DNA from: Candidatus Synchoanobacter obligatus
Lineage (GTDB): Bacteria > Pseudomonadota > Gammaproteobacteria > Comchoanobacterales > Comchoanobacteraceae
Direction of reading: 5' to 3'
Assembly (NCBI RefSeq): GCF_024259865.1
Contig: NZ_JAKUDN010000001.1
Location: forward strand, 58,303-122,302
DNA: 64,000 bases
Shown here: piece after piece, positions 46,371 to 56,598 of the stretch
Numbering within the stretch: position 1 is the stretch's first letter
Layout: each line of letters starts with the position of its first letter
Notes under the pieces: generated by a model
Databases searched by the model: none
Told to the model about the DNA's origin: nothing
Seen by the model: only the letters and a program-made list of their open reading frames with translations
Made by a program: the position numbers and the translations under genes

Positions 46371-47459
46371 ATGTTCTCATCAAGACAAGGAAATATCGAT
46401 CTAACATTGCTGGGCCTCATTACCATAGGGGTTTTTATTGGTATCATATTACTATTCAGTGCCAATCATTTTGAATGGGCACTGCCCTTAAAACAATTAA
46501 CCAAAGGGAGCCTTGCGATCATCTTTTTTGGGGCTTTAGCCATGACAGATGACCGTACCATAAGAGACAGCTCTTTCCCTTTATTCATCTTTAGCTTAAT
46601 TTTATTATTAATCGTCCTCTACTATGGCGATACGACAAAAGGCGCACAGCGTTGGCTAAACTTAGGGATTGTCAAGTTTGAGCCCTCAGAGCTTGTTAAA
46701 ATTACGTTACCATTATCATTGGCATCTCATATTCATAAGCATGGGATACCCATTCAAGGGTGGCCTCTCATCACAGCCATTACGATGCTTCTTGTTCCCT
46801 TCTTTCTCGTCTTGAAGCAACCTGATCTAGGTACCGCGCTCATTATCCTTTTTATCGGCAGTATTACATTGTTTATTGCAGGCTTGAGCCGTAAAATTAT
46901 TCTGATAACCATTATCGCAACCTTTGCCACCATTCCCATTCTTTGGCACCAACTGCATGCATACCAACAACAACGCATCATCACGCTTTTTTCTGAAAAC
47001 GAGGATTTAAAGCACCATGGCTATCATATTCATCAATCAAAAATAGCCATTGGCTCCGGCGGCCTATGGGGAAAAGGCTATGGCAACGGTGAACAAGTCC
47101 AATTGGGTTATATTCCAGAGCATAAAACGGATTTTATTTTCACCGTGCTCAGTGAAGAGTTTGGTTTTTTTGGGAATATTGTTTGGCTAATGGTGATCCT
47201 ATCCATTGGATTTCGAAGTATCTATTTAGGCTACAAACAACCCCAAGTATTCAATAAACTGGTTTGTATTGCGCTCGGATGTGGCTTTATGTTAAATGCA
47301 TGGATTAATATGGCCATGGTCTCAGGAATCATTCCCGTTGTGGGCGTCCCTCTACCGCTATTGAGTTACGGTGGTACCAGTTTTGTTGCCACACTGGTGA
47401 GCCTTTCTATCATTTTAAAATTGGGCCACGTTAATCCTAAACGTCAACACTTATGGTGA
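46371..47459 (+). CDS. rodA: Lipid II polymerase RodA
   Basis: 362 residues from ATG 46371 (MFSSRQGNIDLTLLG), which has GGAGT at ideal spacing; an ATG 48 nt upstream lacks one. SEDS-family membrane protein with about ten helices and the conserved LNLGIVKFEPSELVKI, KQPDLGTALII and GVPLPLLSYGGTSF. It polymerises glycan strands and pairs with PBP2 (mrdA). Confidence 0.95.
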   Translation: MFSSRQGNIDLTLLGLITIGVFIGIILLFSANHFEWALPLKQLTKGSLAIIFFGALAMTDDRTIRDSSFPLFIFSLILLLIVLYYGDTTKGAQRWLNLGIVKFEPSELVKITLPLSLASHIHKHGIPIQGWPLITAITMLLVPFFLVLKQPDLGTALIILFIGSITLFIAGLSRKIILITIIATFATIPILWHQLHAYQQQRIITLFSENEDLKHHGYHIHQSKIAIGSGGLWGKGYGNGEQVQLGYIPEHKTDFIFTVLSEEFGFFGNIVWLMVILSIGFRSIYLGYKQPQVFNKLVCIALGCGFMLNAWINMAMVSGIIPVVGVPLPLLSYGGTSFVATLVSLSIILKLGHVNPKRQHLW

Positions 47460-47462
47460 ATC

Positions 47463-48482
47463 ATGCTCTTATTGCTATCTTTTCTAAACACCCTCATTCC
47501 ACCTGCATCAGACTGCTATCTACGACCCGATATTTTAGATCCGCATACCAACAGTGACTTAAAAAGCATTAGCATGGATATTGCGCATAGCACCCACCTA
47601 TCAACTCACGCCTCACAAGAGATCTTATCATGTATCTCCAATAATCAATACACTCAAAAAAGAACGACAGCTGCGCCTAAGGTCAAATCACCCTTTTGTC
47701 AGTTTAAAAAGAACCTAGTGGACCCTTACCGTATCAAAAAAGGCGCTGCGTTTTATCAAAAGCATTATACGGCTTTAAAAGCCGCAGAGGAAAAATACCA
47801 TGTTGATCCATTCATTATCACAGCCATTATTGGTGCTGAGAGCAACTATGGTAGCTTTACGGGATCTCATTTAATCAAAGACGCTTTGGCCACCGTGATT
47901 GCCAATACCAAAACCGCACTGACCATTTCAACCTCTGGCGCTTCAGAAGAAGGCGTTAACTTCTACCAAATGAATCGAAAAGCCTTTTTCATTAATGAAC
48001 TGAAAGCGCTCATTGAACTTGACCTTAAAAAAGTCATTGACATTAGCACAGTAAAAGGATCCTGGGACGGTGGCATTGGCCTACCACAATTTATGCCAAC
48101 ATCGTATCTCCAACATGCAACCTCTGAACAGGGGGCGGTACCTGACTTATTTAATGCTGACGATGCCATATTCTCAATTGCCAAATATCTGATTGATCGA
48201 GGCAATTGGAACACTGGAAAAGTTGCCATACCATATACACCCACCACAGAAGAAGCTGCTGCTTTAAAAGCACAGCACTCTATTCAAACAAACCATCATC
48301 AAGATGCACGCCATATATACCGCTTCACGTTAAATGATGATACTTCTGACTATTGGTTAACATACTCAAACTTTGATGCTATAAGAACCTACAACAGTAG
48401 GCCACATTATGTTATAAATATCTTACTTCTATCCGAGGCAATACATGACAATATCCGCGCCGCAGCTTCTTCCGATATTTAA
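47463..48482 (+). CDS. mltB: Lytic murein transglycosylase B
   Basis: 339 residues. Hydrophobic N-terminus (MLLLLSFLNTLIPPAS) without a clear lipobox. Catalytic glutamate in IIGAESNYGSFTGSHL (about 123-138), and GGIGLPQFMPTSYLQHA and NFDAIRTYNSRPHY typical of the MltB (SLT_2) family. Cleaves glycan strands to form anhydromuropeptides. Last canonical gene of the rod cluster; overlaps the next gene by 38 nt. Confidence 0.93.
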   Translation: MLLLLSFLNTLIPPASDCYLRPDILDPHTNSDLKSISMDIAHSTHLSTHASQEILSCISNNQYTQKRTTAAPKVKSPFCQFKKNLVDPYRIKKGAAFYQKHYTALKAAEEKYHVDPFIITAIIGAESNYGSFTGSHLIKDALATVIANTKTALTISTSGASEEGVNFYQMNRKAFFINELKALIELDLKKVIDISTVKGSWDGGIGLPQFMPTSYLQHATSEQGAVPDLFNADDAIFSIAKYLIDRGNWNTGKVAIPYTPTTEEAAALKAQHSIQTNHHQDARHIYRFTLNDDTSDYWLTYSNFDAIRTYNSRPHYVINILLLSEAIHDNIRAAASSDI

Positions 48483-50157
48483 GCGCCATCAAAATGGCCA
48501 AGTTGACGATGCGATTAGGCAATACCAAATTCTGTTCACTGAAACCGATGATACACAACTCAAAAGCCAATGCTCTGAACTCTTAGGGATTGCTTATGGG
48601 CAACTACAACAGTATCAAGCAGCCATCACTGCATTTAAACAAGCACTGTCTTACACACCAAAGGCCATTAGCATCCAAAACAATCTAGCAACCTGCTATA
48701 AAAAAACACACCAATACAAAAAAGCCTGTAAGCTCTACTTGAACATCTTAAAACATAACCCTTACCAATGTGTCACCATGAATAATCTTGCTAGCCTGTA
48801 CATGACTCAAGATGACCACACAAGAGCTATAGATTACTTAAAGAAAGCCATCTGTTTACAACCAAAATATGCAGATGCCTACTTTAACCTAGGTCTGGTA
48901 CTGCTCAACCGTAATAACCCTAAAGCCATCCCCTCTCTTAAAAAATCTGCCAGCCTTGGGCATGAAAAAGCACCCTACCAAATTGCATTAACCTATGAAA
49001 GCCTTGAAGAGTTAGAAAATGCCAAAACTTACTATTTACAAAGCCTTGAGCATCGCCCCAATCATGCAGATACACATCATGGCTTGGGCCGTACCTTACT
49101 GGCCCTCAATGACGATGAAGAGGCACTTCATCACTTCATTCAAGCCCAAAAAATAGACCCAACAATACCCCACTTAATGGAAAACATTGCAGCCTACTAC
49201 CATGTGAAAGGCATGCATGCCAATGCCATTGAATACTGGAGCAAGGCGCCCAAAGACGAAACCAACATCATACAATTACAATACAATATTGGCGTGGCAT
49301 ACCATTATTCCAACCGGCATGAAGAAGCACTTGAATACTTCCAACAAGTACTCTTACAAGACCCAAATCATAAAGAATCCCATATGAATATCGCAGCCAT
49401 TGCTCTCCAAAACCATCAACGGCAACATGCCATCATCCATTATAAAAAAGCCCTTGAATTGGATCCTAGCAATCAGGAAATACAATATATTCTCTCAGCG
49501 ATTGAACAAACCCAACATAAGATCACGCAATCACCTAGCCACTATGTATCAAACCTTTTTGATCAATATGCCAGCTACTATGACCAGCATTTACTGGGCA
49601 TGCTCAAATACCAATTACCTGAAAAAATTCAATTAGCCCTTCATGAGCAACGCTCAACAGACCCTAGCAACAGAATCATAGACCTTGGTTGCGGCACTGG
49701 GCTCATGGGACATATCCTCAAACCTTTTGCAAAAGAGCTCATTGGCGTTGACCTGTCTGCCAACATGCTGAATAAAGCACAAACAACCAATCTCTATTGC
49801 AGTTTACACCAAGAAGATTGTGTGAATTTTCTAAAGTCGCAAAGCAATATTGACATAATCATCGCCGCTGAACTGATGCCTTATATTGGCGACCTTACCC
49901 TACTGGTTCAAGCCATGCAGCACGCATTAAATCACAAAGGAATGATTATCTTCAGCATTGAAACCTCAAAGGAAGCCTCTTTTCATTTAACAGAAAACGC
50001 CCGCTTCCAACACAATGTCATCTGGGTAGAATCACTGCTTAAAAGACAACAATTCCATATTATTGAAAGCTTGCCAACCACACTGAGAACCCATCAAGGA
50101 AACCCCGTTAGTGGGCAGCTTATTACAGCCCAGCTATTGGAAGATGAGCATTATTGA
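48445..50157 (+). CDS. TPR-repeat protein with C-terminal SAM methyltransferase domain
   Basis: 570 residues. About ten tetratricopeptide repeats fill residues 10-350 (for example AAITAFKQALSYTPK and HAIIHYKKALELDPSN). A class I methyltransferase domain follows with SAM-binding motif IIDLGCGTGLMGHIL at about 410 and DIIIAAELMPYIGDL. Similar TPR-methyltransferase proteins occur in proteobacteria; the substrate is unknown. The 38-nt overlap with mltB implies co-translation with the cell-wall operon. The last 35 nt also overlap the convergent gene at 50123. Confidence 0.88.
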   Translation: MTISAPQLLPIFKRHQNGQVDDAIRQYQILFTETDDTQLKSQCSELLGIAYGQLQQYQAAITAFKQALSYTPKAISIQNNLATCYKKTHQYKKACKLYLNILKHNPYQCVTMNNLASLYMTQDDHTRAIDYLKKAICLQPKYADAYFNLGLVLLNRNNPKAIPSLKKSASLGHEKAPYQIALTYESLEELENAKTYYLQSLEHRPNHADTHHGLGRTLLALNDDEEALHHFIQAQKIDPTIPHLMENIAAYYHVKGMHANAIEYWSKAPKDETNIIQLQYNIGVAYHYSNRHEEALEYFQQVLLQDPNHKESHMNIAAIALQNHQRQHAIIHYKKALELDPSNQEIQYILSAIEQTQHKITQSPSHYVSNLFDQYASYYDQHLLGMLKYQLPEKIQLALHEQRSTDPSNRIIDLGCGTGLMGHILKPFAKELIGVDLSANMLNKAQTTNLYCSLHQEDCVNFLKSQSNIDIIIAAELMPYIGDLTLLVQAMQHALNHKGMIIFSIETSKEASFHLTENARFQHNVIWVESLLKRQQFHIIESLPTTLRTHQGNPVSGQLITAQLLEDEHY

Positions 50158-51361
50158 GCTCCGCACTAAATTCAGCAGGTGCACCGCCATGAATAGGCGT
50201 TTCATCAAAACCATCGCTTGATACTGGTGACGAGTTAAGGCTTTTCTGGCCCTCATTGAACCGCCTCTCAAGCTCTCGACTTTGCCAAACGTTCACACCA
50301 AAAATAGCTGCTGCAGATATTGAAGCCAATGACAATCCAACAGCCAAATGTGACACTGCCACTTTAGCAGCATAAGCGTAGTAGCCCAGAAGTGCAATAC
50401 CTGTTAATAATAAGACTGCAAAAAGCAATATCAAGAGGCGGTTAAACAGCAGGCTCTTAGCATTTCGTCTTGACTGAATGCGATCTTGATGCAGTAATGA
50501 ATGTTGTGCAAACATGTCCCATTGAATCAAATCATAGCTCTTTGGTTCAGCAAAACCACACGCCACTGAGAGCTTTTTAGATAGCACGCTATAAGCCCCA
50601 CTCACATCAATATCATGGCTATCTGATGAATCAATCATATTTTTTGCACAATCAGACCATAATGTATCTTGCTGATTTAATCCAGTAACCCGCTGTTTTA
50701 ACTTTGTTAAATTAGCAAGAAAGGATTGCTTGCCATCTTGGTATTGTCCTGCTAGAGTAAGCGCCTCTGAATCTTTTGACTTTAAACTGCTTTTTAATAT
50801 TTTAGCAATAAGCGCATCATGCTCGCCATAACGCATTTGTACCTCACCATTGAGCTGTTCTACTTGTTTACAGACTCCATTCAAATTCAGAGCTTGAATC
50901 AATACCAATCTATCTTCAAGCGCTGCGATTTGGCCTTCGAATAATCGTATACTTTCCCAAAATCTAAATATTGCTTCGTAAAGATCATCAACTTCCCTAG
51001 AAACATTCTGAAGAAATGTGCTATCTAGTGCGTTAAACGCTTCAAGCATTTTCGCAAGCTCCTTGGTACGAACGACACGATTCATCCATTTTTCTGCAAT
51101 GAAAATCTGTAGAGCAAGAGTCTGAATGGGCAACGAGTCTTGCTCTGATTCATCGTAAAAAACCCCATCTCTGCTGTGTACCTTAAATGCTTCTGGGGTT
51201 GATAGAGCTCTCTCTAATGACATTTTCCACACCTTCACCCTTTCTTGTCTTTCTTTTTGAGATTTTCCCTTTAACAACGCTTCACACTGAGCAACTTGCT
51301 GCATCTGCGGGGAGCCTATAAGCACTTGAAAAGATTTTTCAAATAAGATGGTTTTGGCCAT
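50123..51361 (-). CDS. Uncharacterised coiled-coil protein with C-terminal membrane hairpin
   Basis: 412 residues. A long helical N-terminal part with heptad-like stretches (about 95-250), then two adjacent membrane helices at about 308-332 and 338-360 (LLILLFAVLLLTGIALLGYY and AVGLSLASISAAAIFGV) and a short polar tail. No signal peptide. The layout resembles some effector proteins of intracellular bacteria that insert into host membranes, but I cannot assign a family. Its 3' end overlaps the TPR gene by 35 nt. Confidence 0.75.
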   Translation of the reverse strand: MAKTILFEKSFQVLIGSPQMQQVAQCEALLKGKSQKERQERVKVWKMSLERALSTPEAFKVHSRDGVFYDESEQDSLPIQTLALQIFIAEKWMNRVVRTKELAKMLEAFNALDSTFLQNVSREVDDLYEAIFRFWESIRLFEGQIAALEDRLVLIQALNLNGVCKQVEQLNGEVQMRYGEHDALIAKILKSSLKSKDSEALTLAGQYQDGKQSFLANLTKLKQRVTGLNQQDTLWSDCAKNMIDSSDSHDIDVSGAYSVLSKKLSVACGFAEPKSYDLIQWDMFAQHSLLHQDRIQSRRNAKSLLFNRLLILLFAVLLLTGIALLGYYAYAAKVAVSHLAVGLSLASISAAAIFGVNVWQSRELERRFNEGQKSLNSSPVSSDGFDETPIHGGAPAEFSAELNNAHLPIAGL

Positions 51362-51425
51362 AATCAGTCCTTGATGTTTACCCCTCTATTTAAACACCAT
51401 CCTTTGCCGCTGTCAAACACTCTAG

Positions 51426-53516
51426 CTAATCTACAACAAAATCAACTCGTTGTAACGCCAAATCTACCGTTGTTAACCGTACGGTTAATGATTGCCCGAG
51501 ACCATAGACTTTGCCTGATGATTTCCCTTGCAATGTCATGGTGTCTGCATGATAACTATAAAACTCTTTACCCAGAGCAGAAATATGCACCAACCCTTCA
51601 ATAGGGGCTTCTTTTAACGCCACAAACAATCCAAAATGGGTCACACTGACCACTTTTGCAGAATATTTTTTCCCTATAGATGGCAACATCCACTTGGCTT
51701 TTAACCAAGCCTGGGTAAACCATCCCGCCTCATCTGCGCGACGCTCATTGGTTGAGCACTGACTGGCAACCTTCTCTAGCCCTTCATCAGAACATGGCTT
51801 TTTATCCAACCATGCACCAATGGCTCGGTGAACGGTTAAATCCACATAACGACGAATGGGAGAGGTAAAATGTGTGTAATAATCGGTAGAAAGCGCAAAA
51901 TGTGACACGCCATCTGCACAGTAATAAGCCTGTGACAGTGTTCTTAAGACCATCATTTCAACCGCATGGCTATCAACCTTACCCTGACATTGATCAATCA
52001 CAGCTTGCAAGTCAGCTGGAGTTGGATGATCCGGCAGCTGAATCTGGTGAAATCTTAAATAATCCTGAAAGGCTTCGACTTTTTCAGAACTTGGCTCATT
52101 GTGACATCGATAGATTAAAGGCACACGCTCTTGATGCATTAACTGCCCAACAGCTGTATTCGCACATAACATACACTCCTCAATCAATTGATGCGGCCAT
52201 ACCCTTTCGACTTCCTGTACAGAAGATAACGTTCCTGACGTATCAAAACCAAACTTTGTTTCATGACTGCGGATGATAATGGTTCCATCTGCAATACGCC
52301 GTTCCCGTAAGCATTTTGCCAGCTGATCTAAATGACTTAATGGTTGCTGCAACCAATCTGGCGTATCCTGCTCTTTTTGAATCATCGCATGGACGTCCTC
52401 GTAGACCAAACGCGCATGTGATTTAATCACCACTCTAGCCAGCCGAGTACCCACTCGCCGCCCATTTTTGTCAATATCAACCACACATCCCATCGCCAAA
52501 CGTTTTACATTAGGCAATAATGAACACGCATTATTCGACAACACTTCTGGCAACATAGGGATAACATAACCTGGCAAATACACTGAATTTGCGCGTTTTG
52601 CTGCTTCAACATCCAACTCTGTGCCCTGCTCAACATAATGTGATACATCAGCAATAGCGACATACAGGCGATAGCCTTTGTCTGTCTTCTCTGCATACAC
52701 CGCATCATCATAATCTTTGGCATCAGCACCATCAATAGTCACCAACGGCAGATGTTCCCATGACTCCCGACGCTCTGACACGCGATCAATTGTGTCTTGA
52801 TCAGCGCCTGTGATGGCATAATCATCTGGCCAATCATCAGATAAACTATAAACTTGCCGAGCAACCCGCCTTTCAAGGCCGTTTTCTGCAATATCTCCTA
52901 AAATATTTACAACTGTTACTTTTAAGACCCGCTTGGATGATTGCTTCTCATGACGCTTCACCAATAGTACCGTTCCCTCCTGGAAGGATTGATGCTTATC
53001 CAAAACAAGCATTTGTTTAATTCTTTGATCAAAAGGTAGGATACGCACCTTATGCTTGTGATACTTTACAACACAATACAACTGCTTTGCATCCACTGTA
53101 TTAATTTTTACCAATACTGGAATTGAGCGTGAATCAACCGATTCAGGCACCCTAACCACAATCTCATCATCCGGAAAAACACCCTGAGAGTGCCGCTCTG
53201 ATAATGGTAAATCGACACCATCAATTGTGATGGTGAGTAATGCATTCTTTACGATGACTTTAGCCACAACCTTTTTCGTCACACAAGCGTGGCTAACGAT
53301 TTCCTGTTCCACAATCAACTGTTGATCACGAACCATAGCAGCAACCCTTTTATAAACCGCACTCTTTGCCCAAAGGGGGTCTTTTAGTGCCGCAAATAAG
53401 TCGTCAAAATGCACCGGCTGCTCGAGAGCCGCATATATTTTTTCCCGCGATGATATAGGATGTCCTTTTTTGCTCTCTTCCTCATCTTGAGCAACATCTA
53501 CAATAAATTGAGTCAT
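51426..53516 (-). CDS. rnr: Ribonuclease R
   Basis: 696 residues. N-terminal winged-helix region, cold-shock domains, RNB catalytic domain with the metal-binding cluster TIDGADAKDYDDAVYAE (about 260) and LSTDYYTHFTSPIRRYVDL, and a C-terminal S1 domain (YSAKVVSVTHFGLFVALKE). A 3'-5' exoribonuclease for structured RNA. Shorter than E. coli RNase R (813) because the basic C-terminal tail is missing. Confidence 0.95.
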   Translation of the reverse strand: MTQFIVDVAQDEEESKKGHPISSREKIYAALEQPVHFDDLFAALKDPLWAKSAVYKRVAAMVRDQQLIVEQEIVSHACVTKKVVAKVIVKNALLTITIDGVDLPLSERHSQGVFPDDEIVVRVPESVDSRSIPVLVKINTVDAKQLYCVVKYHKHKVRILPFDQRIKQMLVLDKHQSFQEGTVLLVKRHEKQSSKRVLKVTVVNILGDIAENGLERRVARQVYSLSDDWPDDYAITGADQDTIDRVSERRESWEHLPLVTIDGADAKDYDDAVYAEKTDKGYRLYVAIADVSHYVEQGTELDVEAAKRANSVYLPGYVIPMLPEVLSNNACSLLPNVKRLAMGCVVDIDKNGRRVGTRLARVVIKSHARLVYEDVHAMIQKEQDTPDWLQQPLSHLDQLAKCLRERRIADGTIIIRSHETKFGFDTSGTLSSVQEVERVWPHQLIEECMLCANTAVGQLMHQERVPLIYRCHNEPSSEKVEAFQDYLRFHQIQLPDHPTPADLQAVIDQCQGKVDSHAVEMMVLRTLSQAYYCADGVSHFALSTDYYTHFTSPIRRYVDLTVHRAIGAWLDKKPCSDEGLEKVASQCSTNERRADEAGWFTQAWLKAKWMLPSIGKKYSAKVVSVTHFGLFVALKEAPIEGLVHISALGKEFYSYHADTMTLQGKSSGKVYGLGQSLTVRLTTVDLALQRVDFVVD

Positions 53517-53608
53517 AATCTTTAAATCTTATCCAATAAAGGCATTGCCTTCAATGCCACGATAGCATAATATACTATATATTAATCAATTACTCAAGGA
53601 ATACCCCT

Positions 53609-54991
53609 ATGAATATGACTTTCACCAAATCTATCGCTCCAGATAAAATCATTTGCCTATATGTTAATGATAACAGCTTAGATATCCCTGAAGACCTTGA
53701 CATCAGATTTGACATACCCGCATTTGAAGGATCCATGCTCTATCACAGTGATACCACATACCTTCTATTAAAACGCAAAAAAGACCAAACCCATAAAGAG
53801 CTCGGTGGTACAATCCTATCAGCCGTCGCACAACATAAAATTGATAATGCCTTAATTATTCCTCCATGTGACTGTAAAGAAAAAATTGCAGACTTCGTCC
53901 TTGGCGTCGAACTCAGCGCATACCGCTTTAACCACTATTATTCCGAGCCTAAAAATATAGCGCCTAAAGCTGTCAGCATTTATGATTGTTGTCATGCGGA
54001 AGAAGCTTATGCAACAACCCAACATATCGCAAAAGGTGTCTCTTTCTGTCGTGACTTGGTATCAGAACCTAGCAATACCCTATCACCAGAAGAGTTCAAG
54101 GACCGTATTGTCAAACAACTGCGGCCCCTAGGCGTTGAGGTCACCGTACTCGATGAAGAAGCCATCATCAAGCATGGCATGAATGCACTACATGGTGTCG
54201 CAAGAGGTTCTTCTAAACCGCCCTTCTTAGTAGCGATGCACTGGAAAGGCTCTGAAAAAGACCCTGTTGCAGTAGTTGGTAAAGGGGTTTGCTTTGATAC
54301 CGGAGGCATCTCTATAAAGCCATCTGCCAATATGCACGAAATGAAATATGATATGGGCGGTGCTGGTGCTGTAACTGGACTTCTCTACACTTTGGCAGCC
54401 AGACGTGCGAAAGCCAATGTCGTTGGTATTGTTGGGTTGGTTGAGAACATGCCAGATGGTAATGCACAAAACCCAGGTGATGTTGTCAAATCTATGTCTG
54501 GACAAACCATTGAGGTATTAAACACTGATGCAGAAGGCAGATTGGTATTGGCAGACGCCCTAACCTATGTCCAACAGACGTTCAAACCAAAAGAGATTGT
54601 TGACCTTGCAACTTTAACTGGTGCGATTGTGGTCAGCTTAGGGCATGAATATGGCGGCTTATTCTGCAACAACACCCAACTTGCCCAACACCTCATCCAC
54701 TCAGGTCAAGAAACCAAAGAACGTCTATGGCAGCTACCCATTGGCCCTGAGTATGATAAACAAATCGACTCCGATATCGCTGATATGCAAAACATCGGTA
54801 AACGTTGGGCAGGATCAATCACCGCAGCACAATTCATTGCTCGTTTTATTGAAAATGATACCCCATGGGCACACTTGGATATCGCTGGCATGGCCTGGGC
54901 TGAAAGCGCAACAGCATACACCCCTAAAGGTGCATCAGGTTATGGTGTGATGCTTCTCAACCACTGGGTCAGTACTTATCACGAAGACTAA
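53609..54991 (+). CDS. Leucyl aminopeptidase (M17 family)
   Basis: 460 residues. The C-terminal catalytic domain holds VGKGVCFDTGGISIKPSANM, MKYDMGGAGAV, and the signature NTDAEGRLVLADALTY at about 304, with the zinc ligands and catalytic Lys/Arg. The N-terminal domain is diverged, as in PepB-like or plant-pathogen M17 members, so I do not choose between pepA and pepB. Ends just before a strong hairpin. Confidence 0.94.
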   Translation: MNMTFTKSIAPDKIICLYVNDNSLDIPEDLDIRFDIPAFEGSMLYHSDTTYLLLKRKKDQTHKELGGTILSAVAQHKIDNALIIPPCDCKEKIADFVLGVELSAYRFNHYYSEPKNIAPKAVSIYDCCHAEEAYATTQHIAKGVSFCRDLVSEPSNTLSPEEFKDRIVKQLRPLGVEVTVLDEEAIIKHGMNALHGVARGSSKPPFLVAMHWKGSEKDPVAVVGKGVCFDTGGISIKPSANMHEMKYDMGGAGAVTGLLYTLAARRAKANVVGIVGLVENMPDGNAQNPGDVVKSMSGQTIEVLNTDAEGRLVLADALTYVQQTFKPKEIVDLATLTGAIVVSLGHEYGGLFCNNTQLAQHLIHSGQETKERLWQLPIGPEYDKQIDSDIADMQNIGKRWAGSITAAQFIARFIENDTPWAHLDIAGMAWAESATAYTPKGASGYGVMLLNHWVSTYHED

Positions 54992-54998
54992 TTGCGGC

Positions 54999-55020
54999 TC
55001 TCCCGCCCAAAGGCGGGAGA
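54999..55020. terminator. Perfect GC-rich hairpin between convergent genes
   Basis: TCTCCCGCC and GGCGGGAGA form a perfect 9-bp stem around a CAAA loop, 8 nt after the aminopeptidase stop and 46 nt from the end of the convergent ankyrin gene. No long T-tract on either side, but the symmetry and location suit a shared bidirectional transcript end. Confidence 0.65.
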
Positions 55021-55065
55021 TTCCCTAACACATGAGCAAAGATTATCTGCACTTGCGTGCTTAAA

Positions 55066-56514
55066 TTACTTCTCTAAGCCTTTAAAGTCCTTTGATGCAA
55101 AGATATCCCAGTGCTGGATTTTTCCGTTTACTGTGGCACAAAAACTCAAACGACTTGTTTTTTGGGAATATGGTGGAGAATATTTTAATGATAGCTGGTC
55201 AGCAATGGCTGGTGCTGCTAATTCACAATAATCATCCTGAGCCAATGTCAAACCACCAAGAACCTTGGTACTTAGAAAATATTGATTAAGGATCACTGCC
55301 CATAGCTCTAATGGCAAATTAATAAGTGAATCGTCGCCCTCTCGCCTAGCATCAATGCAAAATACTGTTTTGATAATTTCGTTAAGATTTCTTAAGAAAG
55401 AAGACTGCTTAAGTCGCTTAATCACTCTAGACTTCAAACCCAGTTTGATACATTCTTGTAAAGGCCACTCTGGTGTCACATCACTTTCTAAAACGGCTAC
55501 GCAACCAGGTCTGCTAGACCAAATACTGCCATCAACCTTTAAATCGCCATGCTCAACGGTCATTGTATCCATTGGTAACCCAGCCTGCATCATTAAACCT
55601 AATGCCTTAACATCCCTTTCTTGAACCGCCGTATTGGCCAACTCGGTGCCCAATAAACCATTGAATCTATATCGCCCACATAACATTCCTGCGCCAATCA
55701 ATAGTCTCAAGAAGACCAAGTGCCCGCCGCGCTTTTCCGGTTGATAATAGCCCGGCCAATACGAAAGAACACCTAAGAGCGTGTTTTCTTCACCCGGTCC
55801 TGCCTGTACCGTCGCATCAAGGTCTGCACCTCCATTTAAAAACATCTCAAGCAAATCTAGTGACTCGGCAGATAGATTTAATCTTACCTCTTCACACAAA
55901 GCAATAAAATTACTACTGTTGCTAATCAGGCTTGGGTTTGCCTTCACCATCTCTTTTGCTTCACTAAATTTAAATGGATAAGCATTGATCAACGCTAAAA
56001 AAGCACTCGTTATACCACCTTCAATCGTTACCTGTGTAACACCTGTGTTGCCGGATGCATATTGATCAATTTTTTCCCCAAACCATTCATATGACCATGC
56101 TGGCGGCGCTACAGGCATCCTCTCGGCATCCATAAGCCTTAAAGGGGTCAACTTTTTATACTTAATGCGCTGCCTCTCTTTGGCCTCAGTGAAAGCTTTT
56201 TGGGGAAAGCTTAGGTTAGTGGCAGATAACGCCAGCTCAATACCTCTCCTATTTGGCTCTAGAACATACACAGCCACATAATGCCAAGCTCTCAGGGTCA
56301 CCCCTCTAATGGGGCTTTCTATAAAAAGATCGACGCCTCTAAGCAATAACAGTCGAAGTATCTCTAGTGACTCAGGTGAATAACCATGATCTCTTACACT
56401 CACACAAACAGCAATAAAAACCTCGCTGTTGTTAATTACCCCTGATTTTTGACAGATTAAGGCCTTAGCCTCACCGTACCTGCTTTGCTCAATGCATTCT
56501 AATAAATATTCCAT
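55066..56514 (-). CDS. Ankyrin-like repeat protein with C-terminal F-box/PRANC-like motif (copy 1)
   Basis: 482 residues, no signal peptide. Two related halves: EAKALICQKSGVINNSEVF with LEILRLLLLRGVDL (about 15-63) and EAKEMVKANPSLISNSSNF with LDLLEMFLNGGADL (about 185-235), consistent with ankyrin-type helical repeats. Residues 156-167 (NTGVTQVTIEGG) look like a piece of a BspA LRR unit. The C-terminal third is shared with the gene at 56599: RVIKRLKQS, IKTVFCIDARRE, then LPLELWAVILNQYF at about 400-413. That last motif fits the F-box/PRANC LPxELxxxIL pattern. Host-targeting role is inferred. Confidence 0.82.
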   Translation of the reverse strand: MEYLLECIEQSRYGEAKALICQKSGVINNSEVFIAVCVSVRDHGYSPESLEILRLLLLRGVDLFIESPIRGVTLRAWHYVAVYVLEPNRRGIELALSATNLSFPQKAFTEAKERQRIKYKKLTPLRLMDAERMPVAPPAWSYEWFGEKIDQYASGNTGVTQVTIEGGITSAFLALINAYPFKFSEAKEMVKANPSLISNSSNFIALCEEVRLNLSAESLDLLEMFLNGGADLDATVQAGPGEENTLLGVLSYWPGYYQPEKRGGHLVFLRLLIGAGMLCGRYRFNGLLGTELANTAVQERDVKALGLMMQAGLPMDTMTVEHGDLKVDGSIWSSRPGCVAVLESDVTPEWPLQECIKLGLKSRVIKRLKQSSFLRNLNEIIKTVFCIDARREGDDSLINLPLELWAVILNQYFLSTKVLGGLTLAQDDYCELAAPAIADQLSLKYSPPYSQKTSRLSFCATVNGKIQHWDIFASKDFKGLEK

Positions 56515-56598
56515 AAACTTACCTGTTCGATTCTTCTATAATATACTGTTAATTATAACATATATCTTAATTGACACCAACATAATCTTATATTATGC

